This document shows positions 16,845-25,415 of a stretch of DNA of 64,000 nt, in pieces. The first letter of the stretch is position 1; each line of letters starts with the position of its first letter. The stretch is from contig CAKRZX010000006.1 of assembly GCA_934434555.1 (NCBI GenBank), forward strand, positions 1-64,000. The letters run 5' to 3'. The notes under the pieces were generated by a model. That model ran no database searches. It was not told the DNA's origin and saw only the letters and a list, made by a program, of their open reading frames with translations. The stretch comes from an uncultured Clostridia bacterium (GTDB lineage Bacteria; Bacillota; Clostridia; Christensenellales; QALW01). A program made the translations under genes and the position numbers.

Positions 16845-18164
16845 TTATCCTTTCTCCTGTTTTACGCCGAGCATGGCATTTACAAAAGCCTCGCCCGTGT
16901 TTTCTATCGGAGTAACTTTTTTATGTATCCAGTTTTCAACGTCTTCCACACGCATATCGTCCAAAAACCTGCCGTCTTCGCCGCGGAGCATAACGTCGGT
17001 TATAAATACCTCACTGCCCAAATCCCTGCCTTCAAGCTGAACGGCAATGTCGCGGCCGGTAAGAAGCCCCGTAACCGTAACCGATTCGCCGAAAAAGAAA
17101 TTGGTGATGGGGTAGACGTTAACAATAAGATTGGGAAAACGGTCTATAATCATATCGCATATTTCCCGTATGAATTTTGCGGCAGAAATGCCTGTGGCAC
17201 ACGATACTTTCCTGTCGGGAATCCACGGGGGAACATTTTCAAGCGCTTCAACGACTTCCTGTCTGAACTTTGAAAGCAGACCGATTCCGTTTTCAATCTG
17301 CGCAAAATCTTCATAGCACTCCGCCGCGGGAACAGGCAGATCCGCCTGAACGTAAAATTCGTCAGACGGAAAAATAAAGCGCGAACCTTTGAAGTCAAGG
17401 CAACTTTCCTGCCACTTGGTTATTTCCTCAATAACGTGCTTTGCGTCTGGCGCAGTAAAGCGTTTGAGTTTAGCAAGTTTTTTGCGATGGTAGGTAAGAC
17501 CCACCGGAACAACCGCGAGGGATTTGCAGTACGGGTAAAGCGTAAATAAATCTTCAAAAGTCTGGCGGAGGTAATGCCCGTCATTTATTCCGGGGCAAAG
17601 CACTACCTGCGTGTGAAAACTGATGCCTGCATCGGCAAAACGGCGCAAAAGTGACATTATGTCCTGTGCCTTGGGATTGCCGAGCATATACCGCCTGAGC
17701 GCCGTATCGGTTGCGTGTACGGAAATGTATAAGGGTGAGATATGCTGGTCAATTATCCTTTGAATTTCCGTTTCCGAAACGTTTGTAAGGGTAACAAAAC
17801 TGCCGAAAAGTACGGATGTGCGCCAGTCGTCGTCGCGGACGTAAAGGGTCGAACGCATATTGGGCGGCAATTGGTCAACAAAGCAAAAAATACATTTATT
17901 GCAGCATTGCCGTATTTGCAAAAGGTCATCCTTAAATTTAAGGCCCAGGTGTTCATCGTCATATTTTTCAATATCGTAGGCAGTGGCCTCGCCGTTTTCA
18001 CCGTCAATAACGGTAAGCGTAAGCTCGTTCATGGAATCGTAGTATTCATAATCAAGAATATCACGCACAGGCAAATCGTTTACGGAAACGAGAATATCGC
18101 CTGCTTTTATGCCGAGTTCGGCGCAAACCGAATTTTCGTCAACACCGATTATTTTATGACGCAT
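16845..18164 (-). CDS. DUF512 family radical SAM/PDZ protein
   Basis: 439 residues. An N-terminal PDZ-like domain (about 1-60, with GIKAGDILVSVNDLPV) is followed by a radical-SAM-type cysteine motif CxxxCxxC (C87, C91, C94, in CCNKCIFCF) and the DUF512 region. This is a widely conserved Firmicutes protein found beside der and plsY; its biochemical role is not established. A strong GGAGG site precedes the ATG, and a clear sigma-A promoter lies at 18197-18225, so this gene heads the operon running to parC. Confidence 0.92.
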   Translation of the reverse strand: MRHKIIGVDENSVCAELGIKAGDILVSVNDLPVRDILDYEYYDSMNELTLTVIDGENGEATAYDIEKYDDEHLGLKFKDDLLQIRQCCNKCIFCFVDQLPPNMRSTLYVRDDDWRTSVLFGSFVTLTNVSETEIQRIIDQHISPLYISVHATDTALRRYMLGNPKAQDIMSLLRRFADAGISFHTQVVLCPGINDGHYLRQTFEDLFTLYPYCKSLAVVPVGLTYHRKKLAKLKRFTAPDAKHVIEEITKWQESCLDFKGSRFIFPSDEFYVQADLPVPAAECYEDFAQIENGIGLLSKFRQEVVEALENVPPWIPDRKVSCATGISAAKFIREICDMIIDRFPNLIVNVYPITNFFFGESVTVTGLLTGRDIAVQLEGRDLGSEVFITDVMLRGEDGRFLDDMRVEDVENWIHKKVTPIENTGEAFVNAMLGVKQEKG

Positions 18165-18196
18165 AATTACCTCCGATGCTTTTATTTATACAACAT

Positions 18197-18225
18197 ATTG
18201 TATCATAAAATGCTCTTTTATACAA
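18197..18225 (-). promoter_or_regulatory. sigma-A promoter of the DUF512-der-plsY-parE-parC operon
   Basis: On the minus strand, a TTGTAT -35 (18220-18225) is followed after 17 bases by TACAAT (18197-18202). It sits in the 64-base gap between pdxY and the DUF512 gene. Confidence 0.7.
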
Positions 18226-18228
18226 GAC

Positions 18229-19041
18229 TTATTTTTTGTCGTTGAGCAGCGTTTCAAAATTCACACCGTACCAGCGGGCATCGGGGTCTTTCAGCGTTTC
18301 GTTCATAGCACCCACGGTGAAATCCACCGCGCCGTTAAGGGCGGATTCAAGTGAATGCCCGTTAATTAAAAGCGAAAACAGCACCGAGGCAAAAATGTCG
18401 CCCGTGCCGTGAAAAATCCCCGGAATTCTTTTGCGCATAACGAAAATGATTTCGCCGTTTTCGGAGTTGTACGCTGCCGCGCCTGTTTCGTCACCTTTAT
18501 TTACACCCGTTATTATTGCAATCTTACAGCCCGAATCAGTAAGCGCACGGAGAGAAGATTCTGTTTCGTCATCTTCCGTCAAACCCCGTTCAAGCCCCAA
18601 AAGAAAGCCTGCTTCGGTCATATTCGGCATAATGATGTCCGCGCTTTTTATAAGTTCACGCATTTTTTCGGGCATTCTTTCGTCTATTCCGGAATAGAGC
18701 CTTCCCATATCGCCCATAACAGGGTCAACGGCAACAAGAGTGTTTTCTTTCTTAAAGTCAGCAATAAGTTCCTTTGCCACGTCTATCTGCTTTATCGAGC
18801 CGAGATATCCCGTATAAATACCGTCAAAGGTCAGATTCTGCCTTTTCAGCGACTTTTCAATCTTCATTGCTTCGTCCGTAAGGTCGAGATATTCAAACTC
18901 CTTAAAAGCCGTGTGGCAGGACAACAGCGCCGTGGGCAGAGGACACGCCTCTATGCCGAAAGATGAAATTATCGGCAGTGCCACGGTAAGGGAACATCTG
19001 CCTACACAGGATATGTCCTGCATTGTGATTATGCGTTTCAT
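18229..19041 (-). CDS. pdxY: pyridoxamine/pyridoxal kinase
   Basis: 270 residues of the ribokinase-fold PdxK/PdxY family. It starts MKRIITMQDISCVGRCSLTVALP, with the substrate segment LSCHTAF, the VDPVMGDMGRLY metal/ATP segment and the catalytic GTGDIFASV motif. It phosphorylates pyridoxal or pyridoxamine to the B6 coenzyme form in the cytoplasm. The start overlaps the upstream Dabb gene by four bases, so the two are co-transcribed. Assignment to pyridoxamine kinase rather than hydroxymethylpyrimidine kinase is by the N-terminal signature. Confidence 0.9.
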   Translation of the reverse strand: MKRIITMQDISCVGRCSLTVALPIISSFGIEACPLPTALLSCHTAFKEFEYLDLTDEAMKIEKSLKRQNLTFDGIYTGYLGSIKQIDVAKELIADFKKENTLVAVDPVMGDMGRLYSGIDERMPEKMRELIKSADIIMPNMTEAGFLLGLERGLTEDDETESSLRALTDSGCKIAIITGVNKGDETGAAAYNSENGEIIFVMRKRIPGIFHGTGDIFASVLFSLLINGHSLESALNGAVDFTVGAMNETLKDPDARWYGVNFETLLNDKK

Positions 19042-19340
19042 ACCGTAAAATCAAAGCAAAGGCGGACGCTTATGAACGGGCGGACGAAAGTGCTTGCCGC
19101 GGCAACGTGGGCGGGGTGGTTCTGATATGCTTTTAATGCTTCGGGTGAAACGAATTCGGTTTCAAGCATCATATCGCAGTTTGAAGAGGGCAGAGGTGCG
19201 ATATTCACTTTTATGTCCGTAAGCCCGTCTATTTTGCCTTTAAGGTCTTCAAGAGCGGCTTTTGCGTTTTCCTTTACGGTTTGTTTTTCTTCTTCGTTTA
19301 ATGCTTCGTCAAGTTTCCATAAAATAATATGCTTTGTCAA
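19038..19340 (-). CDS. Dabb (stress-responsive A/B barrel) domain protein
   Basis: 100 residues forming one ferredoxin-like Dabb domain: MTKHIILWKL at the start, an Asp/Lys/Glu-rich helix, and YQNHPAHVAAASTFVRPF near the end. Members form small dimeric barrels with diverse or unknown roles. The TTG start at 19340 is supported by GGAGG nine bases upstream and the family-typical beginning. It is co-transcribed with pdxY from a promoter at 19372-19399. A functional link to vitamin B6 is suggested only by the coupling. Confidence 0.85.
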   Translation of the reverse strand: MTKHIILWKLDEALNEEEKQTVKENAKAALEDLKGKIDGLTDIKVNIAPLPSSNCDMMLETEFVSPEALKAYQNHPAHVAAASTFVRPFISVRLCFDFTV

Positions 19341-19371
19341 AATAAAAATCCTCCGTTTAGTTTATATCTAT

Positions 19372-19399
19372 ATTGTACCAAAAAAAAAGAATAACTCAA
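19372..19399 (-). promoter_or_regulatory. promoter of the Dabb-pdxY operon
   Basis: On the minus strand, a TTGAGT -35 (19394-19399) is followed after 16 bases by TACAAT (19372-19377), upstream of the GGAGG of the Dabb gene. Confidence 0.6.
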
Positions 19400-19412
19400 A
19401 GCACTTTTTTAT

Positions 19413-19441
19413 TTTACATTAAATCGGTGTTGTGATACAAT
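19413..19441 (+). promoter_or_regulatory. promoter of the ABC exporter pair
   Basis: A TTTACA -35 (19413-19418), a 17-base spacer and TACAAT (19436-19441) end 25 bases before the ATG at 19467. It is back-to-back with the Dabb promoter. Confidence 0.65.
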
Positions 19442-19466
19442 AGCCGTATAAAAAATTTCGGAGAAA

Positions 19467-21191
19467 ATGATGTTCAAACTGCTTAAATATCTTAAAGAGT
19501 ACAAAAAAGAGGCGGTACTTGCGCCGCTGTTCAAAATGTCGGAAGCATTGCTGGAACTGTTTGTTCCGCTGATAGTATCAAGCCTGATTGATGTGGGCAT
19601 AAACGGCACCGGCGGCAGGGAGTATATTGTAAAAATGTGCCTGCTGCTTGTGCTGTTCGGACTTGCGGGGCTTGGGCTTTCTGTTACGGCACAGTATTTT
19701 GCCGCAAAAGCGGCGGTTGGCTTTACCAAACAGGTACGGTTCAGGCTTTTTGAACATATCCAGCAAATGGAATATTCAAAACTTGATAAAATCGGTACAT
19801 CTACCCTTATGACGCGGCTTACAAGCGATATGAATCAGGTGCAGAACGGTATGAACCTTACTCTGCGTCTGCTTTTGCGTTCGCCGTTTGTTGTGTTCGG
19901 GTCAATGGTTATGGCGTTTACCGTAAACACCCGCCTTGCTTTGATTTTCGCCGTTGCGATACCCGTACTTGCGATAGTTGTGTTTTCAATAATGCTTGCC
20001 TGTATTCCGCTTTATAAAAAGGTGCAGGTTCAGCTTGATTCGCTTTTGGGCGCGGCAAGGGAGAACCTTACGGGCGTAAGGGTAATCCGCGCGTTCTGCA
20101 AAGAGGAAAACGAGAAAAAAAGGTTTAATGAACGCAATGAGATACTGACCGCCGGACAGGTTAAAGTTGGCAGAATTTCGGCGCTTATGAATCCCGTAAC
20201 GTATGTTGTAGTCAATTTGGCAATCGCGTACCTTATCTATCGGGGCGCAATAAGCGTTGAGGCTGGAATAGTTACACAGGGCGCACTGATTGCATTGTAT
20301 AACTATATGACGCAGATTCTTGTGGAACTTATAAAACTTGCAAACCTGATAATAAACATCACCCGCTCCATTGCCTGCGGAAACAGGGTGGAAGCGGTAC
20401 TTGAAGAGGATACCGGCGAGATAGGCGGCAAGGAAACGGAAACGGACGAAAACGCTCCGGCGGTCGAATTTGACGGTGTTTCGCTGATTTACGGCGCTAA
20501 CCGTGAACCCTCGATAGAAAACATATCGTTCACGGTGCAAAAAGGGCAGACGGTAGGCATTATAGGAGGCACGGGTTCGGGCAAAACGAGCGTTGTAAAT
20601 ATGATACCCGCATTCTATCCCGCAAGCAGCGGTACGGTAAAGGTATTCGGAAAAGATGTAAAGGACCTTGACAAAGACTATCTTCGTTCGCTGTGCGGCG
20701 TAGTTCCGCAAAAAGCACGGCTCTTTAAGGGAACGATAAGGGATAATCTGCTTTGGGGCAATGAAAATGCAGACGATTCGATGCTTGAAAAGGCACTTGA
20801 AATTTCGCAGAGCAAAGAGATTTTTGCCGCAAAAACCGACGGGCTTGATTCGCCCGTTGAGCAGAACGGCAGAAATTTCTCCGGCGGACAGAAGCAGAGA
20901 CTGTGCATAGCCCGCGCACTTGTGAAACAGCCCAAAATTCTTATTCTGGACGATTCTGCGTCGGCACTTGACTACGCAACCGACCTTAAACTCCGCCGCG
21001 GCATAGCTGAACTTAAAGATACCACCGTGTTTATCGTTTCGCAGAGAACGTCGTCATTAAAACACGCCGACCTTATTCTCGTACTTGACGACGGACACAT
21101 TTCGGCGGCGGGAACGCACGAGCAGTTGCTTGAAAACTCACCGCTTTACAGGGAGATACACTATTCCTCAAATAAGGAGGAAACGAAATGA
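19467..21191 (+). CDS. ABC exporter half-transporter with degenerate Walker B
   Basis: 574 residues: six membrane segments in the first 310 residues, then an ATPase domain with GGTGSGKTS (Walker A), NFSGGQKQRLCIARAL (signature) and ILDDSASALD. In this last motif the catalytic Glu after the Walker B Asp is replaced by Asp. This is the degenerate-site partner of a heterodimeric exporter of the BmrC/BmrD type; the canonical partner is the next gene, overlapping by four bases. Such exporters move drugs, lipids or peptides out of the cell. The substrate cannot be read from the sequence. Confidence 0.93.
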   Translation: MMFKLLKYLKEYKKEAVLAPLFKMSEALLELFVPLIVSSLIDVGINGTGGREYIVKMCLLLVLFGLAGLGLSVTAQYFAAKAAVGFTKQVRFRLFEHIQQMEYSKLDKIGTSTLMTRLTSDMNQVQNGMNLTLRLLLRSPFVVFGSMVMAFTVNTRLALIFAVAIPVLAIVVFSIMLACIPLYKKVQVQLDSLLGAARENLTGVRVIRAFCKEENEKKRFNERNEILTAGQVKVGRISALMNPVTYVVVNLAIAYLIYRGAISVEAGIVTQGALIALYNYMTQILVELIKLANLIINITRSIACGNRVEAVLEEDTGEIGGKETETDENAPAVEFDGVSLIYGANREPSIENISFTVQKGQTVGIIGGTGSGKTSVVNMIPAFYPASSGTVKVFGKDVKDLDKDYLRSLCGVVPQKARLFKGTIRDNLLWGNENADDSMLEKALEISQSKEIFAAKTDGLDSPVEQNGRNFSGGQKQRLCIARALVKQPKILILDDSASALDYATDLKLRRGIAELKDTTVFIVSQRTSSLKHADLILVLDDGHISAAGTHEQLLENSPLYREIHYSSNKEETK

Positions 21192-22915
21192 ATTCGCAAA
21201 CGTTAAAAAAAGTGCTCAAATACTTGGGTAAATATAAATTGCTAATTTTGCTTTCGCTTATTTTAAGCGGCACAAACGTTATATTGACGCTGTACGTCCC
21301 CATTATTTTGGGTCAGACTTTTGACAACATAATCGAGGCGGGAAGAGTTGACATTTCGGCGGTTGTTCCGCTTTTGATAAAGGCGGTGCTGCTTGCCGGA
21401 GCTGCCGCGCTTTTGCAGTGGATTGCGGGAAGTGTAAATAACAGGGTAACGTTCGGAACAGTCAGGGATATAAGGGAAAAAGCATTTAACAGGATTCAAA
21501 AACTGCCGCTTTCTTACCTTGATACCAAGCCCGTGGGCGAGGTGGTTTCAAGAATTATTGCCGATACCGAGCAGTTTTCCGACGGTTTGCTTATGGGCTT
21601 TACCCAACTTTTCAGCGGTGTTGTTACGGTTATAGCGACACTTGCGTTTATGATTTCGGTAAACTATAAAATCGCCATTGCCGTTGCATTGCTTACTCCG
21701 CTTTCACTTTTTACTGCGAAGTTTATTGCAAAGCGCACGTATTCGATGTTCAAAAAGCAGTCGGAAACACGGGGTGAACAGACGGCGTTTATTGATGAAA
21801 TGATTACGGGCGAAAAGGTGGTTAAGGCGTTTTCAAGGGAGAAAGCCGCCACGGAAAAATTCGGCGAGATAAACGACAGGCTTGAAAAACATTCGCTTAA
21901 AGCAACGTTTTTCTCTTCGCTTACAAATCCCGTCACACGGTTTATAAACAGTGTGGTGTATGCCGTTGTTGCCCTTGTAGGCGGCTTGTCCGTGCTTGGC
22001 GGCGGACTTACCGTTGGCGGGCTTACCTGTCTTTTAAGTTACGCAAACCAGTACACAAAGCCTTTTAACGAGATTTCGGGCGTTATTACCGAAATACAGA
22101 ATGCATTCGCCTGTGCGCAGCGTGTGTTTGAACTTATTGAAGCACAGCCCGAAAGCGAGGACGCAGCCGATGAACTGACTTCTGTTTCCGGAAACGTAAG
22201 CCTTAAAAATGTGTTTTTTGCATATACGCCGGAGCAGAAACTTATTGAAAATTTCTCTCTTGATGTTGAGAGCGGCAGGCGCGTTGCAATAGTCGGACCT
22301 ACCGGCTGCGGCAAAACAACGCTTATAAATCTGCTTATGCGCTTTTATGACGTAAATTCAGGCAGTATTCAGGTTGAAAATAAGGATATCCGCGACGTTA
22401 CACGCCGTTCGCTCCGCAAAAGTTACGGTATGGTTTTACAGGAAACGTGGCTGCGTTCGGGTACCATAAGGGATAACATCACTTTCGGCAGAGAGGACGC
22501 AACGGAAGAAGAGATGATAGCCGCCGCAAAAGCCGCGCGGGCGCATAACTTTATCAAGCGGATGCCGCAGGGTTACGATACTGTTATCGGCGAGGACGGC
22601 GGAAGCCTTTCGCAGGGACAGAAGCAGTTGCTGTGCATTGCGCGCATTATGCTTTGCCTGCCTCCTATGCTTATTCTTGACGAGGCGACCTCGTCCATTG
22701 ATACAAGAACCGAAAAAGAAATTCAGGAAGCGTTCCGCGTGCTTATGAACGGCAGAACAAGTTTTATCGTTGCACACAGGCTTTCAACGATAGAAAACGC
22801 CGATATTATCCTTGTTATGAATAACGGAAACGTAATAGAACAGGGTAGCCACAAGGCATTGCTTGAACAAAAGGGATTCTATTATAATCTTTATAACAGC
22901 CAGTTCGAGAGTTAA
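21188..22915 (+). CDS. ABC exporter half-transporter, catalytically canonical partner
   Basis: 575 residues: a six-helix membrane domain (about 1-310) with the coupling segment FNRIQKLPLSYLDTKPVGEVVSR, and an ATPase domain with GPTGCGKTT, a somewhat altered signature SLSQGQKQLLCIARIM, and LILDEATSSID with the catalytic Glu intact. It pairs with the preceding gene to form a heterodimeric exporter in the cytoplasmic membrane. The ATGA overlap and preceding AAGGAGG show coupled translation. It ends at a bidirectional hairpin shared with the convergent GNAT gene. Confidence 0.93.
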   Translation: MNSQTLKKVLKYLGKYKLLILLSLILSGTNVILTLYVPIILGQTFDNIIEAGRVDISAVVPLLIKAVLLAGAAALLQWIAGSVNNRVTFGTVRDIREKAFNRIQKLPLSYLDTKPVGEVVSRIIADTEQFSDGLLMGFTQLFSGVVTVIATLAFMISVNYKIAIAVALLTPLSLFTAKFIAKRTYSMFKKQSETRGEQTAFIDEMITGEKVVKAFSREKAATEKFGEINDRLEKHSLKATFFSSLTNPVTRFINSVVYAVVALVGGLSVLGGGLTVGGLTCLLSYANQYTKPFNEISGVITEIQNAFACAQRVFELIEAQPESEDAADELTSVSGNVSLKNVFFAYTPEQKLIENFSLDVESGRRVAIVGPTGCGKTTLINLLMRFYDVNSGSIQVENKDIRDVTRRSLRKSYGMVLQETWLRSGTIRDNITFGREDATEEEMIAAAKAARAHNFIKRMPQGYDTVIGEDGGSLSQGQKQLLCIARIMLCLPPMLILDEATSSIDTRTEKEIQEAFRVLMNGRTSFIVAHRLSTIENADIILVMNNGNVIEQGSHKALLEQKGFYYNLYNSQFES

Positions 22916-22950
22916 AAAATAACCGCCCTAAATTTCGGGCGGTTTGTTAT
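22914..22950. terminator. bidirectional terminator hairpin
   Basis: The stem AACCGCCC/GGGCGGTT (22921-22928 and 22937-22944) has an 8-base loop. An A-run (22914-22919) gives a good U-tract for the minus-strand transcript; the plus-strand tract is weaker (TTTGTTAT). Confidence 0.8.
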
Positions 22951-23449
22951 AAACTTTTTTGTAAAGCGTGCTCTTGATGTTTTCAAAACGCGCTTTATCT
23001 ATTTCTCCGTTAAATGACATTATGCACAGCGGAATGGGGGAACGACCCTCTTCCATGGGCGGCTGAATATACGGATATCCGTTTTTATAAAAGCCGTGAC
23101 GAATATAAAAGTTTATACGGCGTGCGGCAAGCTCATTTTCCGGCAGTTCCGATTCAAGAATAATCTGCTTCTTTGCAGTTGAACAAAGCAGGTCAAGCAT
23201 CTTTCCGCCGAAACCGGAGCATCGCATATGTTCCGCAACGGCAAAATGCTCGATATAAATAAAGTCACTGAATTCCCAAAGTGCAAAGAATCCGCAAAGA
23301 AGATTCCCGTCTTTAACACCCCAAAGCTGATATTCTTCCTTATCCAAAAGCAAAAACTGTTTTTCGCGTGAACGCATCTCGTCTATCGGGAAACTTGAAC
23401 TCATTAAATCAAAAACCGAATCAAAATCAGCATCGGTAAGACGAATCAT
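22928..23449 (-). CDS. GNAT-family N-acetyltransferase
   Basis: 173 residues with GNAT features: an N-terminal strand MIRLTDADFDSVFDLM, the central strand FIYIEHFAVAEHMRCSGFGGKML containing the acetyl-CoA-binding R-x-x-G-x-G-type loop, and NFYIRHGFYKNG near the C-terminus. It transfers an acetyl group to an amine of unknown identity. Its start overlaps the rpiB stop by four bases, making it the last gene of the DUF1858-rpiB-GNAT operon. Assignment is to the family only. Confidence 0.88.
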   Translation of the reverse strand: MIRLTDADFDSVFDLMSSSFPIDEMRSREKQFLLLDKEEYQLWGVKDGNLLCGFFALWEFSDFIYIEHFAVAEHMRCSGFGGKMLDLLCSTAKKQIILESELPENELAARRINFYIRHGFYKNGYPYIQPPMEEGRSPIPLCIMSFNGEIDKARFENIKSTLYKKVYNKPPEI

Positions 23450-23889
23450 TCTTTTTCCTCAATAGCAGTTATTTTATCTATTCTTGCCTGATGCCTGCCG
23501 CCGGTAAATTCGTAATCAAGCCATGTGTCCACAATATCAAGGGCAAGACCCGCGCCGATAACACGGGCACCCATGGCAAGAACATTGCTGTTATTGTGTT
23601 CCCTTGTGGCATGGGCAGAAAATACGTCATGGCAGAGGGCACAGCGTATGCCGTGAACCTTGTTTGCGGCAATGCTCATGCCTATGCCGGTGCCGCAGAT
23701 AAGAATACCTCTGTCGGCTCTTTTTTCGGCAACCGCCTCGGCAACAGGATAGGCATAATCCGGATAGTCAACACTTTCGGTTGAATAGCAGCCGAAATCG
23801 TCAACGTCAAAGCCCCTTGCTTCAAGGTGCTTTATAACAGTATTTTTAAGTTCAAAACCGCCGTGGTCACAGCCGATAGCAATTTTCAT
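23446..23889 (-). CDS. rpiB: ribose-5-phosphate isomerase B
   Basis: 147 residues of the RpiB/LacAB family. It has the N-terminal GCDHGGFELK with the catalytic region, ILICGTGIGMSIAANKVHGIRCALCHD with the active-site Cys and phosphate loop, and REHNNSNVLAMGARV. It interconverts ribose-5-phosphate and ribulose-5-phosphate, or a similar aldose and ketose phosphate. It overlaps the DUF1858 gene by one base. RpiB rather than allose-6-phosphate isomerase is the default call; sequence alone does not separate them fully. Confidence 0.93.
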   Translation of the reverse strand: MKIAIGCDHGGFELKNTVIKHLEARGFDVDDFGCYSTESVDYPDYAYPVAEAVAEKRADRGILICGTGIGMSIAANKVHGIRCALCHDVFSAHATREHNNSNVLAMGARVIGAGLALDIVDTWLDYEFTGGRHQARIDKITAIEEKE

Positions 23890-24104
23890 TACTTGTCCTC
23901 CCCGTCGGCGGCAAGAAACTTATTTATAAGGTCAAGTAATTCGTCGGCGTTTATGTTGTGTACCATACACGCTTCTTCAAGTGTTTCATTCTGTGCGCTG
24001 GGGCAGGAAACGCAGAACATACCGTGTCCTAAAAATAAAGCGGCAACCTCGTTATTCATAGCAAGAATTTCGCCAATTGTGTTCTTCTTTGTTGCTTGTT
24101 TCAT
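23889..24104 (-). CDS. DUF1858 (hybrid-cluster-associated redox disulfide) protein
   Basis: 71 residues with the DUF1858 signature: TIGEILAMNNEVAALFLGHGM, the CxxC pair in FCVSCPSA, and LEEACMVHNINADELLDLIN. Small proteins of this kind carry a redox-active Cys pair and often accompany iron-sulfur or hybrid-cluster proteins, though none is adjacent here. It is the first gene of a three-gene operon, preceded by GGAGG and a near-consensus promoter (24140-24168). The exact role is unknown. Confidence 0.9.
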   Translation of the reverse strand: MKQATKKNTIGEILAMNNEVAALFLGHGMFCVSCPSAQNETLEEACMVHNINADELLDLINKFLAADGEDK

Positions 24105-24139
24105 AATAAAATCCTCCGTGAAATTTATTTTCGTTTTTT

Positions 24140-24168
24140 ATTATATAATTATTTGCGGCTTTTGTCAA
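24140..24168 (-). promoter_or_regulatory. consensus sigma-A promoter of the DUF1858-rpiB-GNAT operon
   Basis: On the minus strand, TTGACA (24163-24168), 17 bases and TATAAT (24140-24145). This is a full match to the sigma-A consensus. Confidence 0.82.
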
Positions 24169-24202
24169 TTTTAAGGGGCGCAATTTAACTTCTTTTTTCG
24201 TC

Positions 24203-24228
24203 TTTTGTCAAAAAAGATTTTTCGACAA
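24203..24228. promoter_or_regulatory. inverted TTTTGTC/GACAAAA element with a Spo0A-box-like site, upstream of minD
   Basis: TTTTGTC and GACAAAA flank an A/T-rich centre. The right part contains TTCGACA (24221-24227), the reverse complement of TGTCGAA, the core of the Spo0A box. It lies about 75 bases before the minD ATG. A 7-base match can occur by chance, but minD heads a cluster that ends in sporulation-type genes. Confidence 0.35.
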
Positions 24229-24298
24229 AAACAGTTCTTCCGTTTAATTCGTTTATGAGTTATTATATGTAAACAATTTAATTAAAGGAGAACTTTTT

Positions 24299-25090
24299 AT
24301 GGGTAGAGTTATAGTTGTTACCTCAGGCAAGGGCGGCGTGGGAAAAACAACAGCCTGCGCGAATATCGGCTGTGCTCTTGCGAAACAGGGGAAAGAAGTG
24401 CTGCTTGTGGATATGGATTTGGGGCTGCGGAATCTTGATACGGTGCTTGGACTTGAAAACAGAATCGTTTTTGACATTGTTGACGTTATAGAAAACAAGT
24501 GCCGTATAAAACAGGCAATTATCAGGGACAAGCGCTGTGAACATCTTTCGTTTATGCCCGCAAGCCAGACACGGGACAAGAACGCCGTAAACGAGGAGCA
24601 GATGTGCGACCTTATGCGGGAAGTCAAATGTCAGTACGATTTTGTGCTTATCGACTGTCCCGCCGGAATAGAACAGGGATTCAAAAATGCCGTTGCAGGC
24701 GCGGACGAAGCACTTGTGGTCTGCACGCCCGAAGTTTCTTCCGTTCGCGACGCGGACAGGGTTATAGGGCTTATGGCGTCAAGGGAAATTGCAAGGGTAT
24801 CGCTGATAGTCAACCGAATTAAAAGCGACTTGGTGCGTTCGGGCGATATGCTGACCGTTGAAGACGTTGAGGATATTTTAGGGCAGAAAGCAATAGGCAC
24901 CGTTTTTGACGACGCAAGCATAGTCCGCGCCACAAATTTGGGCGAAGCGGCGGTAAATATTCCGTCAAGCAAGGCTGGCAAGGAATATATGCGCATTGCG
25001 CGGCGCCTTACCGGCGAAGAAATTCCCCTTAACGTTCCCGGCGGAATACCGGGCTTTATTGACAGGATTTTAGGCAGAAAAGCAATCTGA
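24299..25090 (+). CDS. minD: septum site-determining ATPase MinD
   Basis: 263 residues. The deviant Walker A motif SGKGGVGKTT is at residues 9-18. Further ParA/MinD motifs are LLVDMDLGLRNLD, VLIDCPAG and LIVNRIKSD. The C-terminal amphipathic helix IPGFIDRILGRKAI serves membrane binding. MinD binds the membrane with ATP and positions the division inhibitor; MinE, encoded next, stimulates its ATPase. AAAGGAG precedes the ATG. minC, the usual third partner, is not in the adjoining sequence. Confidence 0.96.
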   Translation: MGRVIVVTSGKGGVGKTTACANIGCALAKQGKEVLLVDMDLGLRNLDTVLGLENRIVFDIVDVIENKCRIKQAIIRDKRCEHLSFMPASQTRDKNAVNEEQMCDLMREVKCQYDFVLIDCPAGIEQGFKNAVAGADEALVVCTPEVSSVRDADRVIGLMASREIARVSLIVNRIKSDLVRSGDMLTVEDVEDILGQKAIGTVFDDASIVRATNLGEAAVNIPSSKAGKEYMRIARRLTGEEIPLNVPGGIPGFIDRILGRKAI

Positions 25091-25104
25091 AAGGGGAAGA
25101 GCAT

Positions 25105-25353
25105 ATGTTCGGTTTTTTGAAGAGAAACAAGAGCCGCAACGCGGCAAAACAGCGTTTGAAATCGGTAATTTCCCGCGACAGGGCAAATGTTACGGCAGAA
25201 TTCCTGCTTAAAATGACAACAGATATTATAAATACGGCAATAAAATACATAGAACCGGATTACGACAGAATTTCGGTAAGCATTGAACGCAACGGTACGG
25301 AAGCGTGTCTTTCGGCGCGCTTTCCCGTAATTTTTTATAAAGAAGCAACATAA
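25105..25353 (+). CDS. minE: cell division topological specificity factor MinE
   Basis: 82 residues, the normal length. The N-terminal membrane-targeting segment MFGFLKRNKSRN is followed by the MinD-activating region with AKQRLKSVISRDR, and a C-terminal dimerisation domain that is more divergent, with ISVSIERNG. It lies 14 bases after minD with an AAGGGGAAGAG ribosome site. MinD-MinE oscillation in Clostridia supports mid-cell division and may contribute to the switch to polar division in sporulation. Confidence 0.92.
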   Translation: MFGFLKRNKSRNAAKQRLKSVISRDRANVTAEFLLKMTTDIINTAIKYIEPDYDRISVSIERNGTEACLSARFPVIFYKEAT

Positions 25354-25356
25354 GCG

Positions 25357-25385
25357 TTGAAAAATTTTATGTTTTGTGGTAGAAT
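25357..25385 (+). promoter_or_regulatory. promoter of rodA
   Basis: TTGAAA (25357-25362), a 17-base spacer and TAGAAT (25380-25385) lie between the minE stop and the rodA ATG, so rodA can be expressed independently of minDE. Confidence 0.65.
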
Positions 25386-25415
25386 ATATTCAATAAGATT
25401 TTTAACGGGGTTTAT

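Noticed and set aside
19986..20711. Minus-strand open frame of 241 codons opposite the first ABC exporter gene
   Set aside because: A shadow of a gene with full membrane and ATPase motifs; no upstream signal.
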